Positions 9,048 through 16,644 of a stretch of 63,188 nt of DNA are shown one piece after another. The position numbers and the translations under genes were made by a program. The notes below the pieces were generated by a model. That model saw nothing but the letters and a program-made list of their open reading frames with translations. It searched no databases and had not been told where the DNA came from. Source of the DNA: Hyphomonadaceae bacterium UBA2389 (GTDB taxonomy: Bacteria > Pseudomonadota > Alphaproteobacteria > Caulobacterales > Aquidulcibacteraceae). The stretch lies in the NCBI GenBank assembly GCA_002343395.1, contig DDSN01000009.1:1-63188 (forward strand), written 5' to 3'. Position 1 is the stretch's first letter, and each line of letters opens with the position of its first letter.

Positions 9048-9806
9048 ATGACAGCCCCCAACGAAATGGCGCGACCGCCACGGAAAAACTTGGCGCGCTT
9101 CCTGCCCATCTTGGCGGTGGCCGCATTGTTTGCGCTGGCGCTGGCCTTGCGCGTCCATGAGCGCTTGTCGCTCGACGTTCTCTACGCGCAAAGCGAAGCG
9201 CTCGACGCGTTCGTGGCGCGCAACTTCGTCGGCGCCGTCGCGGTGTTCATGGCGATCTATTGCGTGGCGGTGGCGAGTTCAATCCCCGGCGCAAGCTTCC
9301 TGACGCTCAGCGCGGGGTTCCTTTTCGGCCCCTGGATTGGCGGCGCGGCTGCTTGGATCGCCGCGACCATTGGCGCGACATTGATTTTTCTGGCGGCGCG
9401 AACCGCATTTGGCGACGCGCTGCGTGCGCGCGCCGGCGGTTGGCTGACCCGCCTGGGCGACGGATTTCGCACCAACGCGTTCAACTATCTCTTGGTTCTG
9501 CGGTTGACGCCCGTGGCGCCATTCTTTGTCGTCAATTTAGCGCCTGCTTTTTTCAATGTGCGCGCGCGCGACTATGTGCTCGCGACTTTGCTCGGGATGA
9601 TCCCCGGCGCTTTCGTATATGCGTGGGTTGGACGAGGCCTTCGCTCGGCCCTTGAAACAGGCGCAGCCGCTGATCCAAACGAGGCGGCGCGCGCAGTGCT
9701 ATTGTCGCCGGCCGTATTCGGCCCAATGCTGGCGTTGATCGCGCTGGCGCTCGTTCCGATCGCGCTTAAGGCGCTCCGGCGCACGCGCTCGGAGGAAGTT
9801 GCATGA
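9048..9806 (+). CDS. TVP38/TMEM64 (VTT/DedA-like) membrane protein
   Basis: A 252-residue polytopic inner-membrane protein of the SNARE-associated/VTT family. Features are an N-terminal helix (LPILAVAALFALALAL), the family block SSIPGASFLTLSAGFLFG with the re-entrant G-rich segment, RLTPVAPFFVVNLAPAFF and ATLLGMIPGAFVYAWVG. Family members are implicated in lipid scrambling or ion/compound transport. It overlaps the next gene as ATGA, indicating an operon with a pyridine-nucleotide disulfide reductase, a partnership I know from other bacteria. Confidence 0.88.
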   Translation: MTAPNEMARPPRKNLARFLPILAVAALFALALALRVHERLSLDVLYAQSEALDAFVARNFVGAVAVFMAIYCVAVASSIPGASFLTLSAGFLFGPWIGGAAAWIAATIGATLIFLAARTAFGDALRARAGGWLTRLGDGFRTNAFNYLLVLRLTPVAPFFVVNLAPAFFNVRARDYVLATLLGMIPGAFVYAWVGRGLRSALETGAAADPNEAARAVLLSPAVFGPMLALIALALVPIALKALRRTRSEEVA

Positions 9807-11230
9807 GAGATTACGCGGTCGATCTCTGCGTGATCGGCGCGGGTTCCGCGGGGCTGTCGGTCGCCGCGGGCGCCGTCCAGCTCGGTTTGTCGGTTGTGTT
9901 GTTCGAATCCGGCGCGATGGGCGGCGACTGCCTCAACGCCGGGTGTGTCCCTTCAAAGGCTCTCATCGCCGCCGCGCAGAACGCACAGGTCATGCGCACG
10001 GCGGCGCGATTCGGCTTGGCGGCTGTCGAACCGCGCATCGATTGGGCTCAAGTGAAAGCCCACATCAAGGGCGTGATCGCCGCGATTGAACCCAACGACA
10101 GTCAACATCGTTTCGAGAAACTCGGCGTCACCGTGATCCGCGAACGCGCGCATTTCGCCGACGCCCGCACCGTCGTATCCGATAGCGCGCGCGTGCGCGC
10201 CAAACGCTTTGTGATCGCGACGGGATCGCGCGCCGCCGCACCGCCCATTCCCGGCCTCGAAGAGGTTGCTTACGAAACCAACGAGACCATCTTCGACCTT
10301 CCGACGTTTCCAGAACACCTGCTGATCCTCGGCGGCGGACCCATCGGCGTCGAACTCGGTCAGGCGTTTCGCCGCCTCGGCGCGCGCGTCACGATTGTCG
10401 AAGCCGCGCGTGTGCTTGGCGCCCTTGAGGAAGACGCCGCGCATGTTGTTCGCGCCCGACTTGTCGCGGAGGGGATCGATGTCCTGGAAGGACAACGTGT
10501 CGAGGGCGCGCGAAGAGCGGAGACCGGCGTTGTTCTCACCGTGTCGGAACGGCGCGGCGCTGCGCGCGACATCGTGGGCTCGCATTTGCTGGTCGCGGCG
10601 GGACGAAAGCCGAATCTCGAGAATCTGGGTCTCGAGCAGGCAGGCATCGCCTTCGACAAGATCCGCGTCACCACATCGCCAACGTTACGCAGCACGACAA
10701 ACGACGCCGTGTGGGCGCTCGGAGACGCAGCGGGAGGCGGGTTCACGCACACGGCGGGTTGGCACGCGAGCGTCTGGGTGCGCAACGTTCTCTTCAAGGC
10801 GCGCACGGCGGCGAACGCCCTTGCGATGCCAGCGGCGGTCTTTACCGATCCTGAAATCGCGCAAATCGGATTGACGGAGGCGCAAGCGCGGGAACGCCAC
10901 GGGCGGGCGGTGAAAACCACGCGTTGGGACTTTCATGACAACGATCGCGCGCAAGCCCAACGCGATACGGAAGGGTTCTGCAAACTTGTCCTGGGACGAG
11001 GCGGCGCAATCCTCGGCGCGACGGTGGTCGGCGCCGAGGCCGGCGAGATCATCGCGCCGATCGCGCTTGCGATGGCGAACAAGCTGACCGTGCGCGCGCT
11101 CACGAACCCCATTTTGCCCTACCCCACGCGCAGCGAAATTGTAAAACGCGCCGCAAGCGCGCACTTCACGCCGACGCTGTTTTCGTCAAGCACGCGCGCC
11201 TTGGTTGGGGTTCTTAAGCGACTGCCCTAA
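9803..11230 (+). CDS. FAD-dependent pyridine-nucleotide disulfide oxidoreductase (mercuric reductase/lipoamide dehydrogenase-like)
   Basis: A 475-residue class I flavin disulfide reductase. It has the FAD GxGxxG motif VIGAGSAGLS, redox-active pair CLNAGCVPSK, NAD(P)-binding LILGGGPIGVELG, GDAAGG near the second FAD contact, and a C-terminal dimer domain ending PYPTRSEIVKRAA. MerA's C-terminal cysteine pair is absent, and so is the usual HxxxE motif of lipoamide dehydrogenase at the C-terminus. The true substrate is therefore open. It is coupled to the VTT membrane protein (ATGA overlap) and converges on arsC with a 4-base overlap. Confidence 0.88.
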   Translation: MRDYAVDLCVIGAGSAGLSVAAGAVQLGLSVVLFESGAMGGDCLNAGCVPSKALIAAAQNAQVMRTAARFGLAAVEPRIDWAQVKAHIKGVIAAIEPNDSQHRFEKLGVTVIRERAHFADARTVVSDSARVRAKRFVIATGSRAAAPPIPGLEEVAYETNETIFDLPTFPEHLLILGGGPIGVELGQAFRRLGARVTIVEAARVLGALEEDAAHVVRARLVAEGIDVLEGQRVEGARRAETGVVLTVSERRGAARDIVGSHLLVAAGRKPNLENLGLEQAGIAFDKIRVTTSPTLRSTTNDAVWALGDAAGGGFTHTAGWHASVWVRNVLFKARTAANALAMPAAVFTDPEIAQIGLTEAQARERHGRAVKTTRWDFHDNDRAQAQRDTEGFCKLVLGRGGAILGATVVGAEAGEIIAPIALAMANKLTVRALTNPILPYPTRSEIVKRAASAHFTPTLFSSSTRALVGVLKRLP

Positions 11231-11586
11231 AGCAGCTCGCGCACGGTTTCTTTTGGGCGACACAGGCGTACGCCCTTGGGCGTCGCTACCAGCGGCCGGT
11301 TCACCAGGATCGGATGCGTGACCATGGCGTCGAGAAGCTTCGCGTCGCTAACGCGCGGCCCAAGCAAATTCAGCTCTTCCGCCTCCTTCGCGTTCTCGCG
11401 CAACGCCTCGCGCGGCGTCAGATTAGCGGCCGCGAACAAGGCTTGAAGCTGTGGTTTGGTCCAACCGGTTTGTAGATACTCAATGACAACGGGCTTGTGC
11501 CCCTCGGCTTCGGCGATCTCGATGACGCCGCGCGAGGTTCCGCAATTAGGGTTGTGAAAAATAACGACCGGGAACTTCTTCGCCAT
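11227..11586 (-). CDS. arsC: Arsenate reductase-like protein (ArsC/Spx fold)
   Basis: A 119-residue glutaredoxin-coupled ArsC family protein. It has VVIFHNPNCGTSRGVIEI with the catalytic cysteine in the NPxCGTSR motif, and later ILVNRPLVATPKGVRLCRP, where the Arg of NRP is conserved for oxyanion binding. It would reduce arsenate to arsenite, though no ars regulator or efflux pump is adjacent. The ATG at 11586 is chosen over one four codons upstream because GGGGGT precedes it. Only 2 bases separate it from the end of the beta-lactamase gene, so the two are probably cotranscribed with efp. Confidence 0.87.
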   Translation of the reverse strand: MAKKFPVVIFHNPNCGTSRGVIEIAEAEGHKPVVIEYLQTGWTKPQLQALFAAANLTPREALRENAKEAEELNLLGPRVSDAKLLDAMVTHPILVNRPLVATPKGVRLCRPKETVRELL

Positions 11587-11588
11587 GT

Positions 11589-12449
11589 CTACCCCCATGC
11601 CGCGGCGATCATGCGCCCGATGCGCGCGTGCGCGGCCTTGCGGGCGGCAAGGTCAACCGTGCTGTTGCTGAGAAACGCCGCCGCCAAAATCGGGCCACTC
11701 TTGTTCGGCGGCCACGCAATCGCGACATCGACGGTCGCGTTATTGGTTTCGTCGGATGTGCCGGTCTTGTCTCCAGCGCGCCAATCTGCGGGAAAGCCGC
11801 CGCGCAACCGATCCAACCCGGTGCGGCTGGCGATCATCCAGCGCAAGACGCGGTCCTGGTCGCCGCGCGCCATGCCATCATCGACGAGAAGACGCCGCAA
11901 GGCGCGCACCATGGCGGTCGGCGTCGCCGTGTCGCGTGGATCGCCCGGCGCGTTTTCATTCAACGCCGGCTCGTAACGGTCGAGCCGAATGCCCATCGTC
12001 ACGTGATTTTGCAGGAAGGCGGTGAACCGACGCGGACCGCCAAGGCGGCGCAGCAGCAGGTTCGCGGCGGTGTTGTCGCTGGTGACCACCGTTGCTTCGC
12101 ACAAGTTCCGCACCGTCATGCCGTCGCCGACGTGCTCGCTTGTTACCGGCGAGTAGAAGACAAGATCGCTCGACTCGTAGGCGATACGCTCGTCCGGATC
12201 CAAACGGCGCAAGGCGAAGCAGGCGAGCAGCCACTTGAACGACGAGCACATCGCAAAGCGTTCATTGGCGCGATAGGCGATGCGCGCTCCCGTGCTCAGA
12301 TCGAGCGCGGCCAAACCAACACGTCCGCCCACTTCCTGCTCAAGGTCGGCAAGGAGCCGCGCGACACGGTCTTCGTTGGTCGGCTCCGGGCGCGACGCGC
12401 AGGCGCTAAGCGCCAGCGCACCCGCAAGGCCGGCGCGCCGCGTCAGCAT
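11589..12449 (-). CDS. Class A beta-lactamase, predicted lipoprotein
   Basis: A 286-residue serine beta-lactamase with all class A motifs: Ser69-x-x-Lys72 in AMCSSFKWLL, Ser124-Asp125-Asn126, omega-loop Glu160 in RYEPALNE, and Lys228-Thr-Gly in AGDKTGTSDE. The N-terminus contains a lipobox (ALSAC, Cys17), so it is probably tethered in the periplasm rather than released. It hydrolyses penicillin-type rings; spectrum cannot be judged. Its ATG overlaps the efp stop (TGATG) and arsC follows after 2 bases, suggesting one transcript with elongation factor P. No resistance mobile element is visible, so it looks chromosomal. Confidence 0.94.
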   Translation of the reverse strand: MLTRRAGLAGALALSACASRPEPTNEDRVARLLADLEQEVGGRVGLAALDLSTGARIAYRANERFAMCSSFKWLLACFALRRLDPDERIAYESSDLVFYSPVTSEHVGDGMTVRNLCEATVVTSDNTAANLLLRRLGGPRRFTAFLQNHVTMGIRLDRYEPALNENAPGDPRDTATPTAMVRALRRLLVDDGMARGDQDRVLRWMIASRTGLDRLRGGFPADWRAGDKTGTSDETNNATVDVAIAWPPNKSGPILAAAFLSNSTVDLAARKAAHARIGRMIAAAWG

Positions 12450-13024
12450 CAGTCCTTCGCCCGCTCGACGTAGGAGGCGTCATCGGTCGAAATCACCACA
12501 CGGGTGCCAGCTTCGATGTGCGGCGGCACCAGGGTGCGCACGCCGTTCGAAAGCACCGCAGGCTTGTAGGACGAGGACGCCGTCTGCCCCTTCACCACAG
12601 GCTCTGTGGTTTCGATCGTCAACGTCACGCGTGGCGGGAGTTCGATCGAGAGCGCTTGCCCTTCATACATCGTCAGGTGCACTTCCATCTCCGGCTGGAG
12701 ATAGGCTGCCTGATCGCCCACCATGTCCTTGGTGAGGTGGACCTGTTCGTAGCTTTGCGGGTTCATGAAGACATATCCGGCGTCGCCATCGTCGAACAGA
12801 TAGGTGTGCTTCACCTCCTCGACGAACGCCTTTTCCAAAGCGTCGGTGGTCTTGTAGGTCTCGGTTGTCTTAACACCGTCGACGATGCGGCGCATGACGA
12901 TCGTCGTTGTCGGCGTGCCCTTGCCAGGACGAAACGTTTCGTGGCTCATCACCACATACAGTTTGCCGTCTTCATGCTCCAAAACGTTGCCTTTACGAAC
13001 GTCGCTGGCAATGACCTTAACCAC
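12449..13024 (-). CDS. efp: Translation elongation factor P
   Basis: EF-P (191 residues) relieves ribosome stalling at polyproline stretches. The tip loop reads TFRPGKGT, with Lys35 equivalent to the E. coli lysine that receives beta-lysine. Three domains are complete, ending in an IEAGTRVVISTDDASYVERAKD strand. The start is taken as the GTG at 13024, since the protein begins VKVIASDVRKGN like other EF-Ps. The gene is divergent from epmA across 112 bases, and epmB lies further along the same rightward operon, so factor and modification enzymes cluster. The stop overlaps the beta-lactamase start. Confidence 0.95.
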   Translation of the reverse strand: MVKVIASDVRKGNVLEHEDGKLYVVMSHETFRPGKGTPTTTIVMRRIVDGVKTTETYKTTDALEKAFVEEVKHTYLFDDGDAGYVFMNPQSYEQVHLTKDMVGDQAAYLQPEMEVHLTMYEGQALSIELPPRVTLTIETTEPVVKGQTASSSYKPAVLSNGVRTLVPPHIEAGTRVVISTDDASYVERAKD

Positions 13025-13136
13025 GTAACCCTCGCTTGCCGCCGATTGTCGGCGGAACCCTGTTGAACCCGAAAGGACCGGAATTGGGCGCTTCTCTAGC
13101 TAGGTTTCGCGGATTGGCCAAGCGGGGAGCCCAATT

Positions 13137-14036
13137 GTGACCGACAGCCCCTGGTGGAAAAGCAGCCGCCACGCCGATCGTCGTCCCTTCCTTGCCGCCC
13201 GCGCCGCGATTGTACGCGCCCTGCGCGAATGGTTCTGGGCGCGGGACTTTGTCGAGGTTGAGCCCCAGGCTCTCGCCGCCTCCCCCGGGGCCGAAACGCA
13301 TGTCCACGCCTTTGAAGCCAGAGGGCTCTACCTGCACACCAGTCCAGAGTTCGCCATGAAAAAGCTGCTCGCGGCTGGCGAAAGCAAGGTCTTCTTTCTT
13401 GGAAAGTGCTGGCGGCAGGGCGAGACCGGGCCGTTGCATGCCGAAGAATTCACCATGCTCGAATGGTATCGCGCCGAAGCGCCGTACGATCTGATCATGG
13501 ACGATTGCGTGGAGCTCGCACGGCTTGCCGCGCGAACCGCCGGCGCCACGCATCTACGTTGGCGCGACGAGACATGCGATCCGTTCGGCGCGGCGCAAAA
13601 GCGAAAGGTTGCGGAACTCGTGGCTCCCGGGCTGGCGGGCGACGCGTTCTCGGCCGCAATCGTCGGGGTCGAACCACAGCTTGGTTCGCCGCGACTAACG
13701 CTCCTGTATGAGTATCCGGTTTCCGAAGCCGCCCTGGCGCGGCGCTGCCTCCACGATAACGGGCTGGCCGAACGATTTGAAATGTACGCCTGTGGGGTGG
13801 AACTCGCGAACGGTTTTGGCGAACTCACCGACCCAGCCGAACAGCGTACACGGCTCGAGGAGGCCATGAGCGAAAAAGCCAAACGGTATGGCGCTGCTTG
13901 GCCGATCGATGAGGAATTCCTCGCCGCACTTGCTCACATGCCTCCCGCCAGCGGTGTAGCGCTCGGACTTGACCGCCTTGTCATGCTAGCAACGGGTGCG
14001 CGTCACATTCGCGACGTGCTATGGACCCCGCCATGA
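13137..14036 (+). CDS. epmA: EF-P beta-lysine ligase EpmA (PoxA/GenX)
   Basis: A 299-residue paralogue of the lysyl-tRNA synthetase catalytic domain without the anticodon-binding domain, as expected for EpmA. It activates beta-lysine and ligates it to EF-P. Visible are the class II motif-2 block GETGPLHAEEFTMLEWYRAE, ELANGFGEL, and motif 3 ALGLDRLVMLATG. The GTG at 13137 is preceded by CGGGGAG. It is first in a rightward operon with a transglycosylase, a GNAT acetyltransferase and epmB, divergent from efp. Confidence 0.95.
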   Translation: MTDSPWWKSSRHADRRPFLAARAAIVRALREWFWARDFVEVEPQALAASPGAETHVHAFEARGLYLHTSPEFAMKKLLAAGESKVFFLGKCWRQGETGPLHAEEFTMLEWYRAEAPYDLIMDDCVELARLAARTAGATHLRWRDETCDPFGAAQKRKVAELVAPGLAGDAFSAAIVGVEPQLGSPRLTLLYEYPVSEAALARRCLHDNGLAERFEMYACGVELANGFGELTDPAEQRTRLEEAMSEKAKRYGAAWPIDEEFLAALAHMPPASGVALGLDRLVMLATGARHIRDVLWTPP

Positions 14037-15154
14037 CGGGGGAACTGAGCGCGACTATGATTAAGCGCCGAGCGCCGGTATGGGCGGCGCTCTCGGACCT
14101 ATTCGTCGATACGGACGTCAGCATCTTCTACAGCGACATCGTGCAGGCGTTGCGCAAGTCGCGCTTCACGCCGGAAGAAGTGGAACACATCCTCTTCGAC
14201 GAAGTGGGGCCGGTCTTTTACACCAATCTGATCGCGGAAAACCGGGTGTGGTCAGCGTGGCCGCCGGAGCAAGTGCGCGACCTGGTGCTGGATTTTCTCG
14301 AACTGCCGCCATTCCAAAGGCGCGCCGCTCTCGATGAAAGCGCTGAGTTGGTGGAGGACATTTTCCATGAGCACTGGCCTCTCCTGCGCGACGCCGCGTG
14401 GGGCGGCCGCCCGAAACGGGCGGCCAAACCGCGGCCGCCGGCACGGCCGGCGTCGCATTCGCCAAGCTTCTCCTGGCCTCGGCTTCCCGCTCTAAGATGG
14501 TCGCGCGTCCTGGTTTGGGGACCAGGCCTGCTGGCGGCTCTGGTTCTAGCGTTCGGCGGCTACCAGGCGCTCGCGCTCGCGCGCGCCAAGGCGCGGACGC
14601 CGCTCATCCTTCAACAAGCGTGGGCGGAAGCCGGCCCGCCGCTCAGCCGCGAGTTGCCGGTGAGCTGGATCGAAGCGTTGATCCGCGTCGAGGATCCGGG
14701 GTTTCGCCGCCATCATGGCGTCGATTTCGAAACCCCAGGCCAAGGCATGACGACAATCACCCAGGCTCTAGTGAAGCGCCTGTACTTTCGCCACTTCTCT
14801 CCCGGCATCGCCAAGATCGAGCAGTCGCTTATCGCGCGTTTCGTGCTCGATGAGGCCATCACAAAGGAAGAGCAACTCGACCTCTTCCTGAGCCTGGCCT
14901 ATTTCGGCACTCAGGACGGTCGCGACGTGATCGGTTTTCGCGACGCGGCGACCGCCTATTACGGGCGCGCGCTTGGCGAGTTGGACAGCCGCGAGTTTCT
15001 CGCACTCGTGGCGATGTTGCCCGCGCCCAATGATCTGAGGCCAGGCACGCCCCAAAACAGTGAGCGCGTCACACGGATCGAGCGCATGCTCGCTGACGAG
15101 TGCATGCCCAGCAATTGGGCCGACGTGTGGCTCAACGCTTGCGCCCAACAATGA
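14033..15154 (+). CDS. GT51 peptidoglycan transglycosylase with an N-terminal DUF7079-like domain
   Basis: A 373-residue fusion. Residues about 10-115 (RAPVWAALSDLFVDTD, EEVEHILFDEVGPVFYTNL) resemble the small DUF7079 family from memory. A Pro/Ala/Arg linker and a transmembrane helix (LVWGPGLLAALVLAFGGYQALAL) follow. The C-terminal half is a divergent GT51 domain: VEDPGFRRHHGVDF carries the catalytic Glu, then GMTTITQALVKRLYF, KEEQLDLFLSLAYFG and AATAYYG. There is no transpeptidase domain, so it is MtgA-like. The start at 14033 gives an ATGA overlap with epmA; ATGs at 14021 and 14057 are alternatives. Confidence 0.8.
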   Translation: MTGELSATMIKRRAPVWAALSDLFVDTDVSIFYSDIVQALRKSRFTPEEVEHILFDEVGPVFYTNLIAENRVWSAWPPEQVRDLVLDFLELPPFQRRAALDESAELVEDIFHEHWPLLRDAAWGGRPKRAAKPRPPARPASHSPSFSWPRLPALRWSRVLVWGPGLLAALVLAFGGYQALALARAKARTPLILQQAWAEAGPPLSRELPVSWIEALIRVEDPGFRRHHGVDFETPGQGMTTITQALVKRLYFRHFSPGIAKIEQSLIARFVLDEAITKEEQLDLFLSLAYFGTQDGRDVIGFRDAATAYYGRALGELDSREFLALVAMLPAPNDLRPGTPQNSERVTRIERMLADECMPSNWADVWLNACAQQ

Positions 15155-15642
15155 TCCGCGCGGCGGCGCCGGGCGATTTTCCTGCCATCCGCGCGATTAT
15201 CCGCCACGCGTTCGGTCGCGCGGACGAAGCAAATCTGGTGGAGGCCCTGCGCGAGGACGGCGACATGCTTTATGAGTTTGTCGCGCAAGAAGGCATTGGT
15301 TTGCTTGGCCACATCGCATTCAGCCGCCTGCCCATCGAACGGCCCGCGGGGCGCGTTGAAGCAGCGGCGTTGGCGCCGCTCTCCGTTTTGCCGGCGTTTC
15401 AACGCCAGGGACTTGGGCTCGCCCTGATGGAGGCTAGCCTCGCGCAGTGCCGCGCGCTCGGCTGCAAGGCCGTGCTCGTGCTCGGCCGCCCCAGCTACTA
15501 TCCACGCGCCGGATTCCGCGCCGATCTTGCCGAACCCCTGGAAGCGCCCTTCTCGGGGCCGTCGTTCATGGCGCTAGAAATGGAGCCAGGCGTCTTGAAG
15601 GCGGGAGGGCGCGTGCGCTACGCGAAAGCGTTCGGAGTTTGA
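15151..15642 (+). CDS. GNAT-family N-acetyltransferase
   Basis: A 163-residue GNAT protein starting MIRAAAPGDFPAIRAIIRHAFG, with the acetyl-CoA-binding motif A SVLPAFQRQGLGLALMEASLAQC (Q/RxxGxG/A) and the C-terminal GRPSYYPRAGFRADL block typical of the YhbS-like subgroup. Substrate is unknown. It overlaps the transglycosylase stop as ATGA and abuts epmB with zero spacing (TGAATG), so it is embedded in the epmA-epmB operon. Whether it acts on EF-P, on cell wall, or is unrelated cannot be told. Confidence 0.88.
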   Translation: MIRAAAPGDFPAIRAIIRHAFGRADEANLVEALREDGDMLYEFVAQEGIGLLGHIAFSRLPIERPAGRVEAAALAPLSVLPAFQRQGLGLALMEASLAQCRALGCKAVLVLGRPSYYPRAGFRADLAEPLEAPFSGPSFMALEMEPGVLKAGGRVRYAKAFGV

Positions 15643-16644
15643 ATGGCCGCGCCCAAAAAAGAAGACGCCATCGCGACCGTCGCCGCGCGCTACGCGGTCG
15701 CGATCACGCCGACGATGGAAGCGCTGATCGATAGCAACGATCCGGCAGACCCTATCGCAGCGCAGTTTCTTCCTGACGAACGCGAACTGGCCACCGCGCC
15801 CGACGAGAATGCAGACCCTATCGGGGACGACGCGCATACGCCCGTGAAGGGCGTCGTGCATCGTTATCGTGATCGCGTGCTGCTCAAGCCGCTGCATATT
15901 TGCCCGGTGTATTGCCGTTTCTGTTTTCGCCGCGCGGTCGTCGGCCCCGAGGGCGATGGAACGCTTACGGCGGCCGAACTTGACGCCGCCTTCGGCTACA
16001 TCGCCTCCCACCCAGAAATTTGGGAAGTAATCCTGACCGGCGGCGACCCCTTCATGCTCTCGATCCGACGGGTACGCGAAATCGCAGACCGTTTAGCCGC
16101 GATCGAGCATGTGAAGGTTGTGCGCTGGCACACGCGCGTTCCGGTGGCGGATCCCGCGCGCGTCACGCAGGCGTTCGTGGAGGCTCTTCGCACGGGCGGC
16201 AAAGCGGTTTACGTCGCGCTCCACGCTAATCATCCGCGTGAACTTACGCCCGAAGCGCGGGCCGCGATCGCACGCATCATCGATGCCGGCGTTCCCATGC
16301 TTGGCCAAACGGTCCTGCTTAAGGGCGTGAACGACGACGCGGACGAACTCGAGCGCTTGATGCGCGCTTTGGTCGAGGCGCGGGTGAAGCCCTACTATTT
16401 GCACCATCTCGACAAAGCGCCTGGGACCGCGCACTTTCGTTGCACGATGGCGCATGGGCAGAGACTCATCGAAACGCTGCGCGAACGCGCCTCAGGCTTG
16501 GCGCAACCGACATATGTGCTCGACATACCGGGGGGGCATGGCAAGGCGCCGCTGGCGGGGCCGGGCGTCCGCGAGACAGCCGATGGCTATGAGGTTCGCG
16601 ATAGCGTCGGCGCCTGGCGTCCTTACCCGCGCGACGGCGCCTGA
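15643..16644 (+). CDS. epmB: EF-P (R)-beta-lysine-forming lysine 2,3-aminomutase EpmB
   Basis: A 333-residue radical-SAM/PLP enzyme of the KamA family. The CxxxCxxC cluster is Cys87, Cys91 and Cys94 in ICPVYCRFCFRR. Other blocks are ILTGGDPFML, RWHTRVPVADP, YVALHANHPRE, LLKGVNDD and YYLHHLDKAPGTAHF. The length matches EpmB rather than the larger catabolic lysine aminomutase. It makes (R)-beta-lysine for EpmA. It starts right after the GNAT stop codon and ends overlapping the convergent MFS gene by 22 bases. Confidence 0.93.
   Translation: MAAPKKEDAIATVAARYAVAITPTMEALIDSNDPADPIAAQFLPDERELATAPDENADPIGDDAHTPVKGVVHRYRDRVLLKPLHICPVYCRFCFRRAVVGPEGDGTLTAAELDAAFGYIASHPEIWEVILTGGDPFMLSIRRVREIADRLAAIEHVKVVRWHTRVPVADPARVTQAFVEALRTGGKAVYVALHANHPRELTPEARAAIARIIDAGVPMLGQTVLLKGVNDDADELERLMRALVEARVKPYYLHHLDKAPGTAHFRCTMAHGQRLIETLRERASGLAQPTYVLDIPGGHGKAPLAGPGVRETADGYEVRDSVGAWRPYPRDGA

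Noticed and set aside
14405..14425. Perfect 9-bp hairpin GGCCGCCCG-AAA-CGGGCGGCC inside the transglycosylase gene
   Set aside because: It encodes the low-complexity Arg/Ala/Pro linker and is probably a by-product of GC-rich codons; unlike in mnmA there is no family alignment to show an insertion.
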